A stretch of DNA of 64,000 bases from Mesorhizobium amorphae (GCA_003240775.1 QFNI01000002.1:62001-126000), one strand, 5' to 3'; positions 19,037 through 29,109 are shown, numbered from the stretch's first letter. Notes: generated from the sequence alone by a model not told the origin. Numbers and translations are program-made.

Positions 19037-19299
19037 CAAACGCCCCATTCCAGCGGCAGAATCGGATGGGCACGCGGGGTCCGCCCGCCGTGCCGCCTCG
19101 ACGCCCTGTCGAATCATGCAACGTTTTCAGTCTATTGATGGCTTAACCGAACGAAAGCCCCATTTCGCCGAGGATTTGGGAAAACGCCGGGGCCCGCTGC
19201 CGAATTGATTCAGGCGACCCGACTAACTGACTCACGGCAAAAGGAATTTCGCGCCGGGCGGGCTGTGGACAACCACAAGCCGAATCTGTGAACGATTCC

Positions 19300-19608
19300 C
19301 TAGATTTCGCCTTGGGTGTTCGCGCCGAATGGCGAGGCGGCGTCCGTTGTGTTCGCGGAGCCCAGCTTGGCCTCGAGTTCGCTGATGCGGGCGGCGAGCC
19401 GCTCGTTCTCGGCGCGGGCCTTCTGCGCCATTTCGCGAACGGCTTCGAACTCCTCGCGCTGCACCACGTCCATGTTGTTCAGGAGACGTTCGGCCTGCGC
19501 GCGGACGGCCGTCTCGACCTCGCGGCGCACGCCCTGGGCCGCGCCGGCGGCATCCGTCATCAGCTTGGCGATATCGTCGAAGATGCGGTTCTGGGGGCCG
19601 TTGTTCAT
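19300..19608 (-). CDS. ubiK: UbiK/BMFP-family accessory protein
   Basis: A 102-residue coiled-coil protein of the BMFP (YqiC/UbiK) family. In enterobacteria UbiK assists the ubiquinone-biosynthesis complex; the Brucella relative was described as a membrane fusogenic protein. The N-terminal part (NRIFDDIAKLMTDAAGAAQG, then VRREVETAVRAQAERLLNNM) is amphipathic, followed by a heptad-like coiled coil to about residue 85 (REEFEAVREMAQKARAEN, ISELEAKLG). The start is the ATG at 19608; upstream frame is not conserved. Divergent from lgt. Confidence 0.85.
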   Translation of the reverse strand: MNNGPQNRIFDDIAKLMTDAAGAAQGVRREVETAVRAQAERLLNNMDVVQREEFEAVREMAQKARAENERLAARISELEAKLGSANTTDAASPFGANTQGEI

Positions 19609-19751
19609 CGCGGGTTCTGCCTTTGCGAGAAGCGGGAAATGCTGGGTTCGAGGTAGGTGCTGGATGGCGCGTTGGCAAGCGCTGCCCGCCACGGGTTGAC
19701 CCGGACCTCCCGCTCCGCCATGCCTCGGGCCCGTTCGCCGAAGGGCCGCCC

Positions 19752-20624
19752 GTGACCGTCACCCCCCTCATGATCCTCGCCGCCCTGCCCTTCCCCAACA
19801 TCGACCCGGTGGCCTTTTCCTTAGGCCCGGTGGCCGTCCACTGGTACGGGCTCGCCTATGTCGCGGGCATCCTGTTCGGCTGGTGGTATGCCAAGCGCCT
19901 GCTGTCGAACGAGCGCCTGTGGGCCGTTGGCGTGCCGCCCATGCGTCCCGCGGAGATCGACGACCTCCTGGTCTTCATGGCGCTCGGCATCGTGGTGGGA
20001 GGCCGGCTCGGCTTCATCCTGTTCTACGATCTCTCCGCCTATCTCGCGAACCCCGCCGAGATTTTCGCGGTCTGGCGCGGCGGCATGTCGTTTCACGGCG
20101 GAATGCTCGGCTCGGTCGTAGCCATGGTCTGGTTCGCGCGCAGCCGGGGCATTTCGCCCTGGTCCACGCTCGACGTGGTGGCGGCCGGAACGCCGTTCGC
20201 GCTCGGGCTGGTGCGACTGACCAACTTCATCAACTCCGAACTCTGGGGCCGCATCACGGATGTGCCTTGGGCGGTGGAGTTCCCGAATGGCGGGCCGTTC
20301 ACGCGTCACCCCAGCCAGATCTACGAGGCTCTCCTGGAAGGGCTCGTGCTGTTTGTGGTGCTGCGCTTCCTCACCCATTCGCGGCTCAAGCTGCAGACGC
20401 CACGCTTCGTGGGTGCGGTGTTCATCGCAGGCTACGGCTTGGCGCGCATCTTCGTGGAGTTCTTCCGCGAGCCCGACGCGCAGCTCGGCTACCTGCTGGG
20501 CACGGGCTGGCTGACCATGGGCATGGTGCTTTCGCTGCCGATGGTTCTGGTGGGCATCTGGGGAATGGCGACCGCGCGCCACACGGTCTTCACCCCGCGG
20601 CCTGAGCCCACGCCGGCTTCGTGA
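19752..20624 (+). CDS. lgt: Prolipoprotein diacylglyceryl transferase
   Basis: Inner-membrane enzyme that attaches diacylglycerol from phosphatidylglycerol to the lipobox cysteine. It has 290 residues and about seven membrane segments. Key blocks are VAVHWYGLAYVAGILFGWWY, GGRLGFILFYD, FHGGMLGSVVAM (catalytic-site His), the Lgt signature region LVRLTNFINSELWGR and the C-terminal ARIFVEFFREPDAQLG. The signature deviates slightly from the usual GRxGNFxN, with Val and Thr. The GTG start at 19752 follows AAGGG at 7 bp. It overlaps the downstream midA-like gene as GTGA. Confidence 0.95.
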   Translation: MTVTPLMILAALPFPNIDPVAFSLGPVAVHWYGLAYVAGILFGWWYAKRLLSNERLWAVGVPPMRPAEIDDLLVFMALGIVVGGRLGFILFYDLSAYLANPAEIFAVWRGGMSFHGGMLGSVVAMVWFARSRGISPWSTLDVVAAGTPFALGLVRLTNFINSELWGRITDVPWAVEFPNGGPFTRHPSQIYEALLEGLVLFVVLRFLTHSRLKLQTPRFVGAVFIAGYGLARIFVEFFREPDAQLGYLLGTGWLTMGMVLSLPMVLVGIWGMATARHTVFTPRPEPTPAS

Positions 20625-21706
20625 GCCTGGAAAGCCGCATCCGCGCCCGCATCGCCGGGCACGGGCCGATGCCCGTTTCGGAATACATGGCGCTTTGCCT
20701 GCTCGATCCCACTGAGGGCTATTACACGAGGCGCGAGCCTTTCGGCGCCGGCGGCGATTTCGTGACTGCGCCTGAGGTGAGCCAGATGTTCGGCGAGCTC
20801 GTCGGCGTCTGGCTGTGGCTTGCCTGGGAAGCGGCGGGCAAGCCGGACGACGCGGTGCTCGTGGAAGTCGGCCCCGGGCGCGGCACGCTGATGAAGGACG
20901 CGCTGCGGGCGCTTGCGGCGCTCGACCGCGAATGGGCTGCGCGCCTGCGCGCGTGTCTAGTTGAGGCGAGCCCACGGCTCCGGGCCGTGCAGCGGGAAAC
21001 GCTGGGCGGGCGACCCGTCGAATGGTTCGACCGGATAGAGGATCTGCCCAAGGCACCGCTTCTGCTCGTCGCCAACGAGTTCATGGATGCACTGCCGATC
21101 CGCCAATATGTGAAGACCGCCGATGGCTTTCGCGAGCGGGTCGTCGGACTGGACGAGCGCAACGAGCTCTGCTTCCTCGCAGGCCTGAGCGAGCCCGACC
21201 CGGCTTGGCTGCCGCCGGACGCCGCTGATGCAGCACTTGGTGCGATAGTCGAGGCGGCCCCCGCCCGCGAGGCGGCGATGGCAGCGCTCTGCGAGCGCAT
21301 CGGCGCAACTGGCGGCGCAGCACTCCTGATCGACTACGGCCACCTTCGGTCGGGCCTGGGCGACACGCTGCAGGCCGTTCGCGCGCATCGCTTCGCGCCC
21401 GTGCTGGAAGCGCCGGGCCATGCGGACCTGACGAGCCATGTGGACTTCGCGAGCCTTGCTGCCGTCGCGCGCTCTGCGGGGCTGAGCACCTTCGCCGCGA
21501 CCCAAGGCGAGTTCCTGCTGGGGCTCGGGCTTCTCGAACGCGCGGGCGCGATTGGGAGGGGCAAGGATGCCGATACGCAGGCCCGCATCCGGGGCGAGGC
21601 CGAGCGCCTGGCAGGGCCGGACGCGATGGGAAGCCTGTTCAAGGTTCTGGGCGTCGCAAGACCCGGCGTTGCGCTGCCCGCACTCGCTCCCCTCAGGTCC
21701 GCCTGA
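20621..21706 (+). CDS. MidA/NDUFAF7-type SAM-dependent methyltransferase
   Basis: A 361-residue class I methyltransferase of the MidA family. The mitochondrial homologue NDUFAF7 dimethylates an arginine of a complex I subunit; a bacterial role in complex I assembly is plausible but not shown here. SAM motif I is VLVEVGPGRGTLMKD; the family mark ANEFMDALPIRQYV follows; ALLIDYGHLRSGLGDTLQAV and SHVDFASLAAVA match the C-terminal half. The N-terminus MPVSEYMALCLLDPTEGYY is typical. The GTG start overlaps the lgt stop by 4 bp; pgeF follows. Confidence 0.92.
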   Translation: MSLESRIRARIAGHGPMPVSEYMALCLLDPTEGYYTRREPFGAGGDFVTAPEVSQMFGELVGVWLWLAWEAAGKPDDAVLVEVGPGRGTLMKDALRALAALDREWAARLRACLVEASPRLRAVQRETLGGRPVEWFDRIEDLPKAPLLLVANEFMDALPIRQYVKTADGFRERVVGLDERNELCFLAGLSEPDPAWLPPDAADAALGAIVEAAPAREAAMAALCERIGATGGAALLIDYGHLRSGLGDTLQAVRAHRFAPVLEAPGHADLTSHVDFASLAAVARSAGLSTFAATQGEFLLGLGLLERAGAIGRGKDADTQARIRGEAERLAGPDAMGSLFKVLGVARPGVALPALAPLRSA

Positions 21707-21808
21707 TTGACAAACGCAGGCGCGCTTCGCACTCTCGCACCGCTCAACGGATCAGCCGCCACCGCTTCGGGGCGAGCGCGCGGCCCGGCAAAAGGCGAAA
21801 ACTTGGAC

Positions 21809-22591
21809 ATGCAGGACGAATCGCGGCCGGACCCGCTCCGCTCGCCGGCCCTCGACGGCTTGGCAGGGCTGCGCCACGGCTTCTTCACCCGCGTGGGCGG
21901 CGTGTCCGAGGGCATCTATCGCGGTCTGAACATCGGTTTGGGCTCGTCCGACGAGCCGGCCCTGGTGCGCGAGAACCGGGCCCGCGTGGCCGAGGCGATG
22001 GGGGTCGAGCCCGAGCGCTTTCTCACGCCCTACCAGTTCCACTCGGCCGATGTATTCACCGTGCGCGAGCCCTTCGGTGCCGAGCGGCCCAAGGCCGATG
22101 CGGTGGTGACCGACCGGCCGGGCCTCGCTCTCGGCATCTCCACCGCCGACTGCGGCCCCGTGCTCTTCGCCGATCCCGACGCGCGGGTGATCGGCGCGGC
22201 CCATGCCGGCTGGAAGGGCGCCTTGGGCGGCGTTCTCGAAAACACGGTTGCGGCGATGGAGGCGCTCGGCGCGAGCCGCAGTCGCATCCGCGCCGTGCTC
22301 GGACCCTCGATCAGCCAGGCCAACTACGAAGTCGGCCCCGAATTCGTCGAGCGGTTGGGCGAGACGAACGCGCGCTACCTCGCCTCCTCGCCCAAGCCCG
22401 GCCATGCGCTCTTCGATCTCAACGCCTACACGCTCGACCGCTTGCGCGAGCTGGGGCTCGAACGGGTCGAGGGGCTCGGCCGCTGCACCTATCGGGAGGA
22501 GGACCTCTTCTTCTCCTTCCGCCGAACCACTCATCGCGGCGAGCCCGACTACGGCCGCCAAGTCTCGGTGATCGTCCTGGAGGACATCTGA
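21809..22591 (+). CDS. pgeF: Multicopper-type (YfiH/LACC1) family purine nucleoside enzyme
   Basis: YfiH/PgeF protein, once called polyphenol oxidase; homologues act as adenosine deaminase and purine nucleoside phosphorylase, and PgeF removes wrongly incorporated residues from peptidoglycan precursors. The protein has 260 residues from the ATG at 21809 (a TTG at 21707 would give 294). The zinc-site residues are in FHSADVFTV (His), STADCGPVLFAD (Cys) and GAAHAGWKGALGGV (His). GRCTYREEDLFFSFRR closes the domain. The downstream peptidase-like gene starts inside its stop (TGATG). Confidence 0.9.
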   Translation: MQDESRPDPLRSPALDGLAGLRHGFFTRVGGVSEGIYRGLNIGLGSSDEPALVRENRARVAEAMGVEPERFLTPYQFHSADVFTVREPFGAERPKADAVVTDRPGLALGISTADCGPVLFADPDARVIGAAHAGWKGALGGVLENTVAAMEALGASRSRIRAVLGPSISQANYEVGPEFVERLGETNARYLASSPKPGHALFDLNAYTLDRLRELGLERVEGLGRCTYREEDLFFSFRRTTHRGEPDYGRQVSVIVLEDI

Positions 22592-23742
22592 TGGCGCTGC
22601 ATTTCGAACGCGCGGAATACGACGCGAGGCGCGACCGCCTACTGCTCGCCATGAGCGAGAAGAAGCTCGATGCGGTGCTCCTCTTCGCACAGGAGAGCAT
22701 GTACTGGCTGACCGGCTACGATACGTTCGGATTCTGCTTCTTCCAGAGCCTTGTGGTGAAGGCCGACGGCACGATGGTGCTGCTCACCCGCTCGGCAGAC
22801 CTGCGCCAGGCGCGGCACACCTCGATCATCGACAACATCACGATCTGGACCGACCGCGACGGCGCGAACCCCGCGCTCGACCTGCGCAACCTGCTCGACG
22901 ACCTCGACCTCTTGGGTTCGCGCATCGGCGTGGAATACGACACCCACGGCCTGACCGCCTGGAACGGCCGTCTGCTGGATGAGCAACTGCACTCCTTCGG
23001 CCAGGTGGCGGACGCCTCCGGCATCGTCGGGCGGCTTCGGGCGGTGAAGAGCCCGGCCGAAGTGGCGATGGCCGTGCGCGCGGCAGAGCTTTCCGACGAC
23101 GCGCTCGATGCCGCGCTGCCTTTGATCCATGCCGGCGGCGACGAGGGCGAGATCCTCGCGGCCATGCAGGGCGCAGTGTTTGCGGGCGGGGGCGACTATC
23201 CCGCCAACCCCTTCATCATCGGCTCGGGCCCCGACGCCCTCCTCTGTCGCACCAAAGCCGGACGCAGGAAGCTGTCGGACGACGACCAGCTGACGCTCGA
23301 ATGGGCCGGTGCGTTTGCCAACTACCACGCGCCCATGATGCGGACGGTGGTGATCGGCTCCCCGCGCGAGCGGCACCTGGAACTCTTCGAGGCCGCGAAA
23401 GCCGCGCTTCAGGCGGTGGAAGCCACGATGACGCCCGAAAACACCTTCGGCGGCGTGTTCGACGCCCATGCCAAGGCACTGGAAGCGGCCGGCTTGACGC
23501 GTCATCGCCTGAACGCCTGCGGCTATTCCGTGGGCGCGCGCTTTGCGCCGTCCTGGATGGACATGCCGATGTTCTACGGCGGCAACCCCGAGCCGATCGT
23601 GCCGAACATGACGCTGTTCGCGCACATGATCATCATGGATTCGGAGACCGAGACGGCGATGACGCTCGGCCGCACCTATCTGACGACGGAAGGCGCCCCC
23701 CGCCCGCTGTCGCGCCACGGGCTCGACATGATCCTGCGGTGA
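22591..23742 (+). CDS. M24-fold (creatinase/prolidase-like) enzyme with altered metal site
   Basis: A 383-residue pita-bread-fold protein: a creatinase-type N-terminal domain (to about residue 150) and an M24 catalytic-fold domain. The metal ligands of true M24 peptidases appear replaced: the first Asp-Asp block reads LEWAGAFANYHAPMMRT, the HxxG block is CGYSVGARFAPSWMD, and the block that normally carries a Glu reads LFAHMIIMDSE. This resembles metal-independent members such as creatinase or ectoine-hydrolase-like enzymes more than Xaa-Pro peptidases, so amidine or amide hydrolysis on a small substrate is possible; the substrate is unknown. The start codon overlaps the pgeF stop, implying coupling. 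Confidence 0.82.
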   Translation: MALHFERAEYDARRDRLLLAMSEKKLDAVLLFAQESMYWLTGYDTFGFCFFQSLVVKADGTMVLLTRSADLRQARHTSIIDNITIWTDRDGANPALDLRNLLDDLDLLGSRIGVEYDTHGLTAWNGRLLDEQLHSFGQVADASGIVGRLRAVKSPAEVAMAVRAAELSDDALDAALPLIHAGGDEGEILAAMQGAVFAGGGDYPANPFIIGSGPDALLCRTKAGRRKLSDDDQLTLEWAGAFANYHAPMMRTVVIGSPRERHLELFEAAKAALQAVEATMTPENTFGGVFDAHAKALEAAGLTRHRLNACGYSVGARFAPSWMDMPMFYGGNPEPIVPNMTLFAHMIIMDSETETAMTLGRTYLTTEGAPRPLSRHGLDMILR

Positions 23743-23866
23743 GACACGCCTGCAACCAACACGCCTTAATTCAATCTCCATTCAAGACTGAAAGAGTCGC
23801 TGGCGCTTGCAATGCCGACAGGCTCCGCTAGAGCGGGGCCGTCCGAATCCCGGGTGCCAATCGTCG

Positions 23867-24797
<931 letters not shown>

Positions 24798-24799
<2 letters not shown>

Positions 24800-24827
24800 T
24801 CAGCGTGGATCGGTCGTTTCGCTGATC
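24798..24827 (+). terminator. Hairpin after prs
   Basis: GATCAGCG (24798-24805) and CGCTGATC (24820-24827) make a perfect 8-bp stem with a 14-nt loop starting inside the prs stop codon. No U-run follows, so termination would be weak or Rho-assisted. Confidence 0.3.
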
Positions 24828-24890
24828 CTGGCCTACCGCCATCTCGACTGACGCTTTGCTTCCTGCGCGCCAACCGGTTACAGCGCGGGC

Positions 24891-26096
24891 ATGACCCAGG
24901 CCACCTTGTCTCCCGCCCGCCCCCTCCTGGCGGGGACCACCTATGCGGTGATCTTCGCGGTCAGCTTCAGCCATTTCCTGAACGACATCATGCAGTCGCT
25001 GCTGGCTGCGCTCTATCCCATGCTCAAGGCCGACTACAGCTTGGCCTTCTGGCAGATCGGCCTCCTCACTTTCGTGTTCCAGGTGACGGCCTCGCTGCTG
25101 CAGCCGGTTGTCGGCATCTACACCGACAAGAACCCGCTGCCGCGCTCGCTGCCGATGGGCATGGCGTCCACGCTCTGCGGGCTGCTGCTGCTCGCTTTCG
25201 CGCATTCCTATCCCATCCTGGTGCTGGGCGCCGGGCTGATCGGCATCGGGTCGGCCGTCTTCCACCCCGAGGCTTCCCGCGTGGCGCGGCTGGCGTCAGG
25301 CGGGCGCTACGGTTTCGCGCAGTCCACCTTCCAGGTGGGGGGCAATTTCGGCACGGCGGCCGGTCCGCTGCTTGCGGCCTTCATCGTGGTGCCGCGCGGA
25401 CAGGAAAGCGTCGCCTGGTTCTCGCTCGCGGCCTTCATCGGCATGGTCGTGCTCTGGAAGGTCGGCTCTTGGTACGCCCGCGCGCTGGCCGAACAGGCCA
25501 AACGGCCAGCAGCTTCCGTGTTCGGCGCGCTGACGCGCTGGCGGGTGGTGCTGGCGCTCTGCGTTCTCGCGCTTCTGACCTTCTCCAAGAACATCTACAT
25601 GGCGAGCTTCCAGAGCTTCTACACCTTCTACGTGATCGACCGTTTCGGCGTATCCGTGCAGGGCTCGCAGATCATGCTCTTCGTGTTTCTGGGGGCTGCT
25701 GCCGTCGGCACGATCATCGGCGGCCCAATCGGTGACCGGCTGGGCGCAAAAGTCGTGATCTGGTTCTCGATCCTGGGCGCCCTGCCCTTCACCCTGGCCT
25801 TGCCCTACGCCAACTACGAATGGACGATCGTTCTGACCGTCTTGATCGGCGTGATCATGGCCTCCGCCTTTCCGGCCATCGTAGTCTTCGCGCAGGAACT
25901 GGTGCCCGGCCGCGTCGGCATGATCGCGGGCATCTTCTTCGGTTTCGCATTCGGCATGGGCGGCATCGCAGCCGCCGTGCTCGGCGTGCTGGCGGACGCG
26001 AAAGGCATCGATTTCGTCTACCGCGTCTGCTCGTTCCTGCCGCTTCTGGGGCTGCTCACGATCTTCCTGCCGCGGGTGGCGAGCCCAAGGGTCTGA
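24891..26096 (+). CDS. fsr: Fsr-type MFS efflux pump
   Basis: Major-facilitator inner-membrane transporter with about 12 membrane segments (401 residues), closely resembling the fosmidomycin-resistance protein of E. coli through SFSHFLNDIMQSLLAALYPML, TASLLQPVVGIYTDK, GIGSAVFHPEASRVARLASG and STFQVGGNFGTAAGPLLAA. The natural substrate is unknown. The ATG at 24891 sits 91 bp after prs. Its stop is 2 bp from the stop of the convergent DUF2254 gene. Confidence 0.9.
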   Translation: MTQATLSPARPLLAGTTYAVIFAVSFSHFLNDIMQSLLAALYPMLKADYSLAFWQIGLLTFVFQVTASLLQPVVGIYTDKNPLPRSLPMGMASTLCGLLLLAFAHSYPILVLGAGLIGIGSAVFHPEASRVARLASGGRYGFAQSTFQVGGNFGTAAGPLLAAFIVVPRGQESVAWFSLAAFIGMVVLWKVGSWYARALAEQAKRPAASVFGALTRWRVVLALCVLALLTFSKNIYMASFQSFYTFYVIDRFGVSVQGSQIMLFVFLGAAAVGTIIGGPIGDRLGAKVVIWFSILGALPFTLALPYANYEWTIVLTVLIGVIMASAFPAIVVFAQELVPGRVGMIAGIFFGFAFGMGGIAAAVLGVLADAKGIDFVYRVCSFLPLLGLLTIFLPRVASPRV

Positions 26097-26098
26097 GG

Positions 26099-27388
26099 TC
26101 AGATGGCCGTGCAGACATTGTTCTTGCCAGCCGTCTTCCGAGCTTCCTCCTGAACGCCGCGCGCGAGAGCGCGCACGGCCTCCACATCGTCGGGAAGCTG
26201 AAGCGCGAGTTCGGCGCGCGCCAGGGCGATGGCCGAATGCCGGGCGGCATCCGGAGCCAGGCCCTGGTCGAGCCGTGCCAGCGCGAGAAGCGCCTTTTGG
26301 AGGCGCACCTGCACTTCTAGGAGGTTCGCGCCGTCGCGAGCAAGCGGAGTGAATACGTCGTCGAACAAGTCGCGCATGCCGAGTGGCGGCACGAAGATGC
26401 GGTCATGCGTGGGTTTGGCCTGCTCCCGCGGCCCGGCGCAAACGGAAAGCACGCGGACTGAGCGTCCCACCACGTCGATCGCGGTGCCCAGGTCGTTGAT
26501 GCTCGCCGACAGTGCGCGCGAGCCGACCTCGGCGAGGACCGCCAAGCCGAAGCGGGGGTCCTGGGCGAAGTCGCGCTTGCGCTCGATCGTGAAGGCTTGG
26601 CGAATGACGTCCCTGTCCTCGTCGGATACCGGGCCCGAGATGGTTGCGAGCGGACGGGACAGGTCGAGGAAGGTGCCGGGTGGCGCATCCACCCTGATCC
26701 GCGCGTCGAGGCGCTCGCCCAGTTCCTGAAGATGCGCCATGTCGAGGTGCTGCACGTAGCCGACCTTCTTCGCGAACACCTCTTCGCCCTCCACCTCCCG
26801 CCATTCCGTAGCCGGGCGGGCACCGAGGAAGGGTCTGCGGCAGCGCTCGGAAAGCACTTCGATCACTTCCTCCTCCACCCGGTCGATGGTCTCGGTCACG
26901 CGGCCGAGCCGGGACAGATGGTCGATCCAGCGCAGCAGGGTGACGACGATCAGCACGATCACCACCAGCGTGACGCCGAACAGCACGAGCCGCCCGCGTT
27001 CTCCATAGGCTCCGGTGGAAAGGATGATGATTCCCACCAGGCTGAACAGGAACGAGCCGATGAAGGTGGCGAGCACGTTCTGAGAGGTGCGGTCCTCCAT
27101 CAGGAGGCGCGTCGCGCGCGGCGTTACGCCCGAGGCCGAGGAGGCATAGGCGGACACCATCGTGGTGAGCGAGAAGGTGGTGACCGTCAGCATGCTCGAC
27201 GCGATGATGCCGAGCAGGCGGTCGACGGCATCCGCGCCCACCTGGGTCGGCAGTTCGTCAGGCAGATAGCGTTCGAGCACGATCGCCGCGAAAGCGGTCG
27301 CGACGCCGAGCACGGCGAACAGCGAGGCTCGAAACCACAGGCGCTTGGTGAACTGAAGCGCGAGCCACTGCCATTTCGTCTGATCCAT
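26099..27388 (-). CDS. DUF2254 membrane protein
   Basis: A 429-residue protein with four predicted membrane segments in the N-terminal part (starting about residues 17, 60, 107 and 137), followed by a soluble C-terminal region with SINDLGTAIDVVGRSVRVL. The block SSMLTVTTFSLTTMVSAYASSASGVTPRA, cited here in part as SLTTMVSAYASSASGVTPR, is the hallmark of DUF2254. No function is established for this family. The start is ATG at 27388 with GGGAG at 8 bp; the frame also stays open upstream across rplY and pth, which is an artefact of GC-rich antisense sequence. Divergent from rplY. Confidence 0.88.
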   Translation of the reverse strand: MDQTKWQWLALQFTKRLWFRASLFAVLGVATAFAAIVLERYLPDELPTQVGADAVDRLLGIIASSMLTVTTFSLTTMVSAYASSASGVTPRATRLLMEDRTSQNVLATFIGSFLFSLVGIIILSTGAYGERGRLVLFGVTLVVIVLIVVTLLRWIDHLSRLGRVTETIDRVEEEVIEVLSERCRRPFLGARPATEWREVEGEEVFAKKVGYVQHLDMAHLQELGERLDARIRVDAPPGTFLDLSRPLATISGPVSDEDRDVIRQAFTIERKRDFAQDPRFGLAVLAEVGSRALSASINDLGTAIDVVGRSVRVLSVCAGPREQAKPTHDRIFVPPLGMRDLFDDVFTPLARDGANLLEVQVRLQKALLALARLDQGLAPDAARHSAIALARAELALQLPDDVEAVRALARGVQEEARKTAGKNNVCTAI

Positions 27389-27534
27389 GCGATGCTCCCC
27401 GAGGCAGCGAACGAACGAAACGGCGCCCACCTCGTTCCCGCGCGATGGCCGCCCTGCTTGCGTGAGGGGGCGGCCTCCGCTATGAGCGGCGCCACTTGCG
27501 CCAGACACCCTTGGAGGCGGCGCGAGCCGCGACC

Positions 27535-27552
27535 GGCCGCCTATGGGCGGCC
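27535..27552 (+). promoter_or_regulatory. GC hairpin in the rplY leader
   Basis: GGCCGCC, TATG, GGCGGCC form a perfect 7-bp stem-loop 58 bp before the rplY start, within the DUF2254/rplY divergent gap (27389-27610). It could be a transcript-stability or regulatory element; no specific family is recognised. Confidence 0.35.
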
Positions 27553-27610
27553 TTCGCACGTTTCGGGGCTTGTTCCCGAGGCGCTCCATACAACCGCGAA
27601 AGGAAATGCC

Positions 27611-28267
27611 ATGAGCGAAACATACGAGCTCAAGGCCGAAGCGCGCGATCGGGTCGGTAAGGGGTCCGCCCGGGCAATTCGGCGCGACGGCAAGGTGCCG
27701 GCCGTGATCTACGGCGAGAAGCAGGCACCCGTCTCGATCACCCTTCCCTACAAGGAAATCTTCTACAAGATCCACGGTGGCGGCTTCATGACCACGGTCG
27801 CCACGATCGACGTGGGCGGCCAGAAGATCCGCGTCCTGCCCAAGGACTACCAGCTCGACCCCGTCAGCGATAAGCCGATGCATGTCGACTTCCTGCGCAT
27901 CGGCCGCAACTCGGAAGTGAAGGTGAACGTGCCCGTGCACTTCATCAACGAAGAGGACTCGCCCGGCATCAAGCGCGGCGGCGTGCTCAACATCGTGCGC
28001 CACGACGTGGAGCTGCAGTGCCCCGCGGACGCGATCCCCGAGGCGATCACCTTCGACCTCGCAGGCCTTGAGATCGGCGATTCCATCCACATTTCCGCCA
28101 TCACGCTGCCCAAGGGCGTGACCCCGGTGATCTCCGACCGCGACTTCACGGTTGCGACGATTGCGTCGTCTTCGGCCGCGCGTGCGGAAGCCGCCGGCGA
28201 GACCGACGAGGCGGAAGTGCCCGCAACGGAAGTCGAGGGCGAGAGCGACACCGCCGAAGGCGAGTAA
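27611..28267 (+). CDS. rplY: Ribosomal protein bL25 (general stress type)
   Basis: Large-subunit protein binding 5S rRNA. It has 218 residues, the long CTC/TL5 form: an L25 beta-barrel (MSETYELKAEARDRVGKGSA to about residue 95) and a second beta domain (KVNVPVHFINEEDSPGIKRG, HISAITLPKGVTPV). The last 40 residues are acidic low complexity. The ATG at 27611 follows AAAGGAAA. Nine bases downstream pth begins, the usual rplY-pth pair. Confidence 0.96.
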   Translation: MSETYELKAEARDRVGKGSARAIRRDGKVPAVIYGEKQAPVSITLPYKEIFYKIHGGGFMTTVATIDVGGQKIRVLPKDYQLDPVSDKPMHVDFLRIGRNSEVKVNVPVHFINEEDSPGIKRGGVLNIVRHDVELQCPADAIPEAITFDLAGLEIGDSIHISAITLPKGVTPVISDRDFTVATIASSSAARAEAAGETDEAEVPATEVEGESDTAEGE

Positions 28268-28276
28268 GCATCCGCG

Positions 28277-28978
28277 ATGCTTGTCTGGGCAGGCCTGGGA
28301 AATCCCGGTCGGCAATATGCCGGACAGCGCCACAATATCGGCTTCATGGCGGCGGACGCGATCGCACGCCGCCATGGCTTTTCCCCCTGGGCCAAGAAGT
28401 TCTCCGCCGAGATCGCGGAGGGACGCCTGGGCGGGGAGAAAGTGCTTCTTCTGAAGCCCCAACGTTTCATGAACCTTTCGGGCGAGCCCGTGGGCGAGGC
28501 GCTGCGCTTCTTCAAGCTCGACGCCTCGGCTTTGACCGTCTTCTACGACGAACTGGATCTCGCGCCGGCCAAGCTGCGCGTGAAGCGCGGCGGCGGCTCG
28601 GGCGGCCACAACGGCATCCGCTCGCTGGACAGCCACTGCGGCCAAGATTACCGCCGCGTGCGGCTCGGCATCGGCCATCCCGGTTCGAAGGATCTCGTGA
28701 CGAACTACGTTCTGGGCGATTTCGCCAAGTCCGAGACCTGGCTCGAGCCTTTGCTTGATGCGGTGGCGGACGCAGCCCCTTTGCTCGCAGACGGCGACGA
28801 GGCGGGCTTCATGAACAAGGTGAGCGTGCTGACCGGCCAGGGCGACAAGCCCGCGCCTGCACCCAAGCCGCCGAAGGCCCAGAGCCATATCCGCCAGGCA
28901 CGCCAGCAGGCGGCGCCCAAGCTGCCGGAAACCGGTCCCATGGCCGCGATGCTGCGCAAGCTGATGGGCAAGGAATAG
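28277..28978 (+). CDS. pth: Peptidyl-tRNA hydrolase
   Basis: Releases tRNA from peptidyl-tRNA dropped by ribosomes. It has 233 residues; the core (1-190) has GLGNPGRQYAGQRHNIGFM with the catalytic His20, LLLKPQRFMNLSG, FYDELDLAPAKLRVKRGGGSGGHNGIRSL and RVRLGIGHPG. The C-terminal 40 residues (Lys/Pro/Gln-rich, ending MAAMLRKLMGKE) are an alphaproteobacterial extension. It follows rplY by 9 bp and is probably cotranscribed. Confidence 0.96.
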   Translation: MLVWAGLGNPGRQYAGQRHNIGFMAADAIARRHGFSPWAKKFSAEIAEGRLGGEKVLLLKPQRFMNLSGEPVGEALRFFKLDASALTVFYDELDLAPAKLRVKRGGGSGGHNGIRSLDSHCGQDYRRVRLGIGHPGSKDLVTNYVLGDFAKSETWLEPLLDAVADAAPLLADGDEAGFMNKVSVLTGQGDKPAPAPKPPKAQSHIRQARQQAAPKLPETGPMAAMLRKLMGKE

Positions 28979-29080
28979 GGCTTCGGCCGGCGCGAGCGGC
29001 GAACTTATCGTGTTTGAGAACACTCTGTCGGCAGGCGCCATCCACTTTTCCTCTCGGGCAATGGGCTCTGCGTTGAAGGC

Positions 29081-29109
29081 TTGACGATCCGCAACCCGTT
29101 CGCCCATAG
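29081..29109 (+). promoter_or_regulatory. Candidate ychF promoter
   Basis: TTGACG (29081-29086), 17 bp, then CCATAG (29104-29109), 38 bp before the ychF start. The -35 is good, the -10 is poor. Confidence 0.4.

Noticed and set aside
18180..19121. Fusion of CsaA with an N-terminal Gly/Arg-rich region
   Set aside because: The upstream part is the antisense-phase shadow of the ybjN-like gene; CsaA has its own ATG at 18533 next to the ybjN stop.
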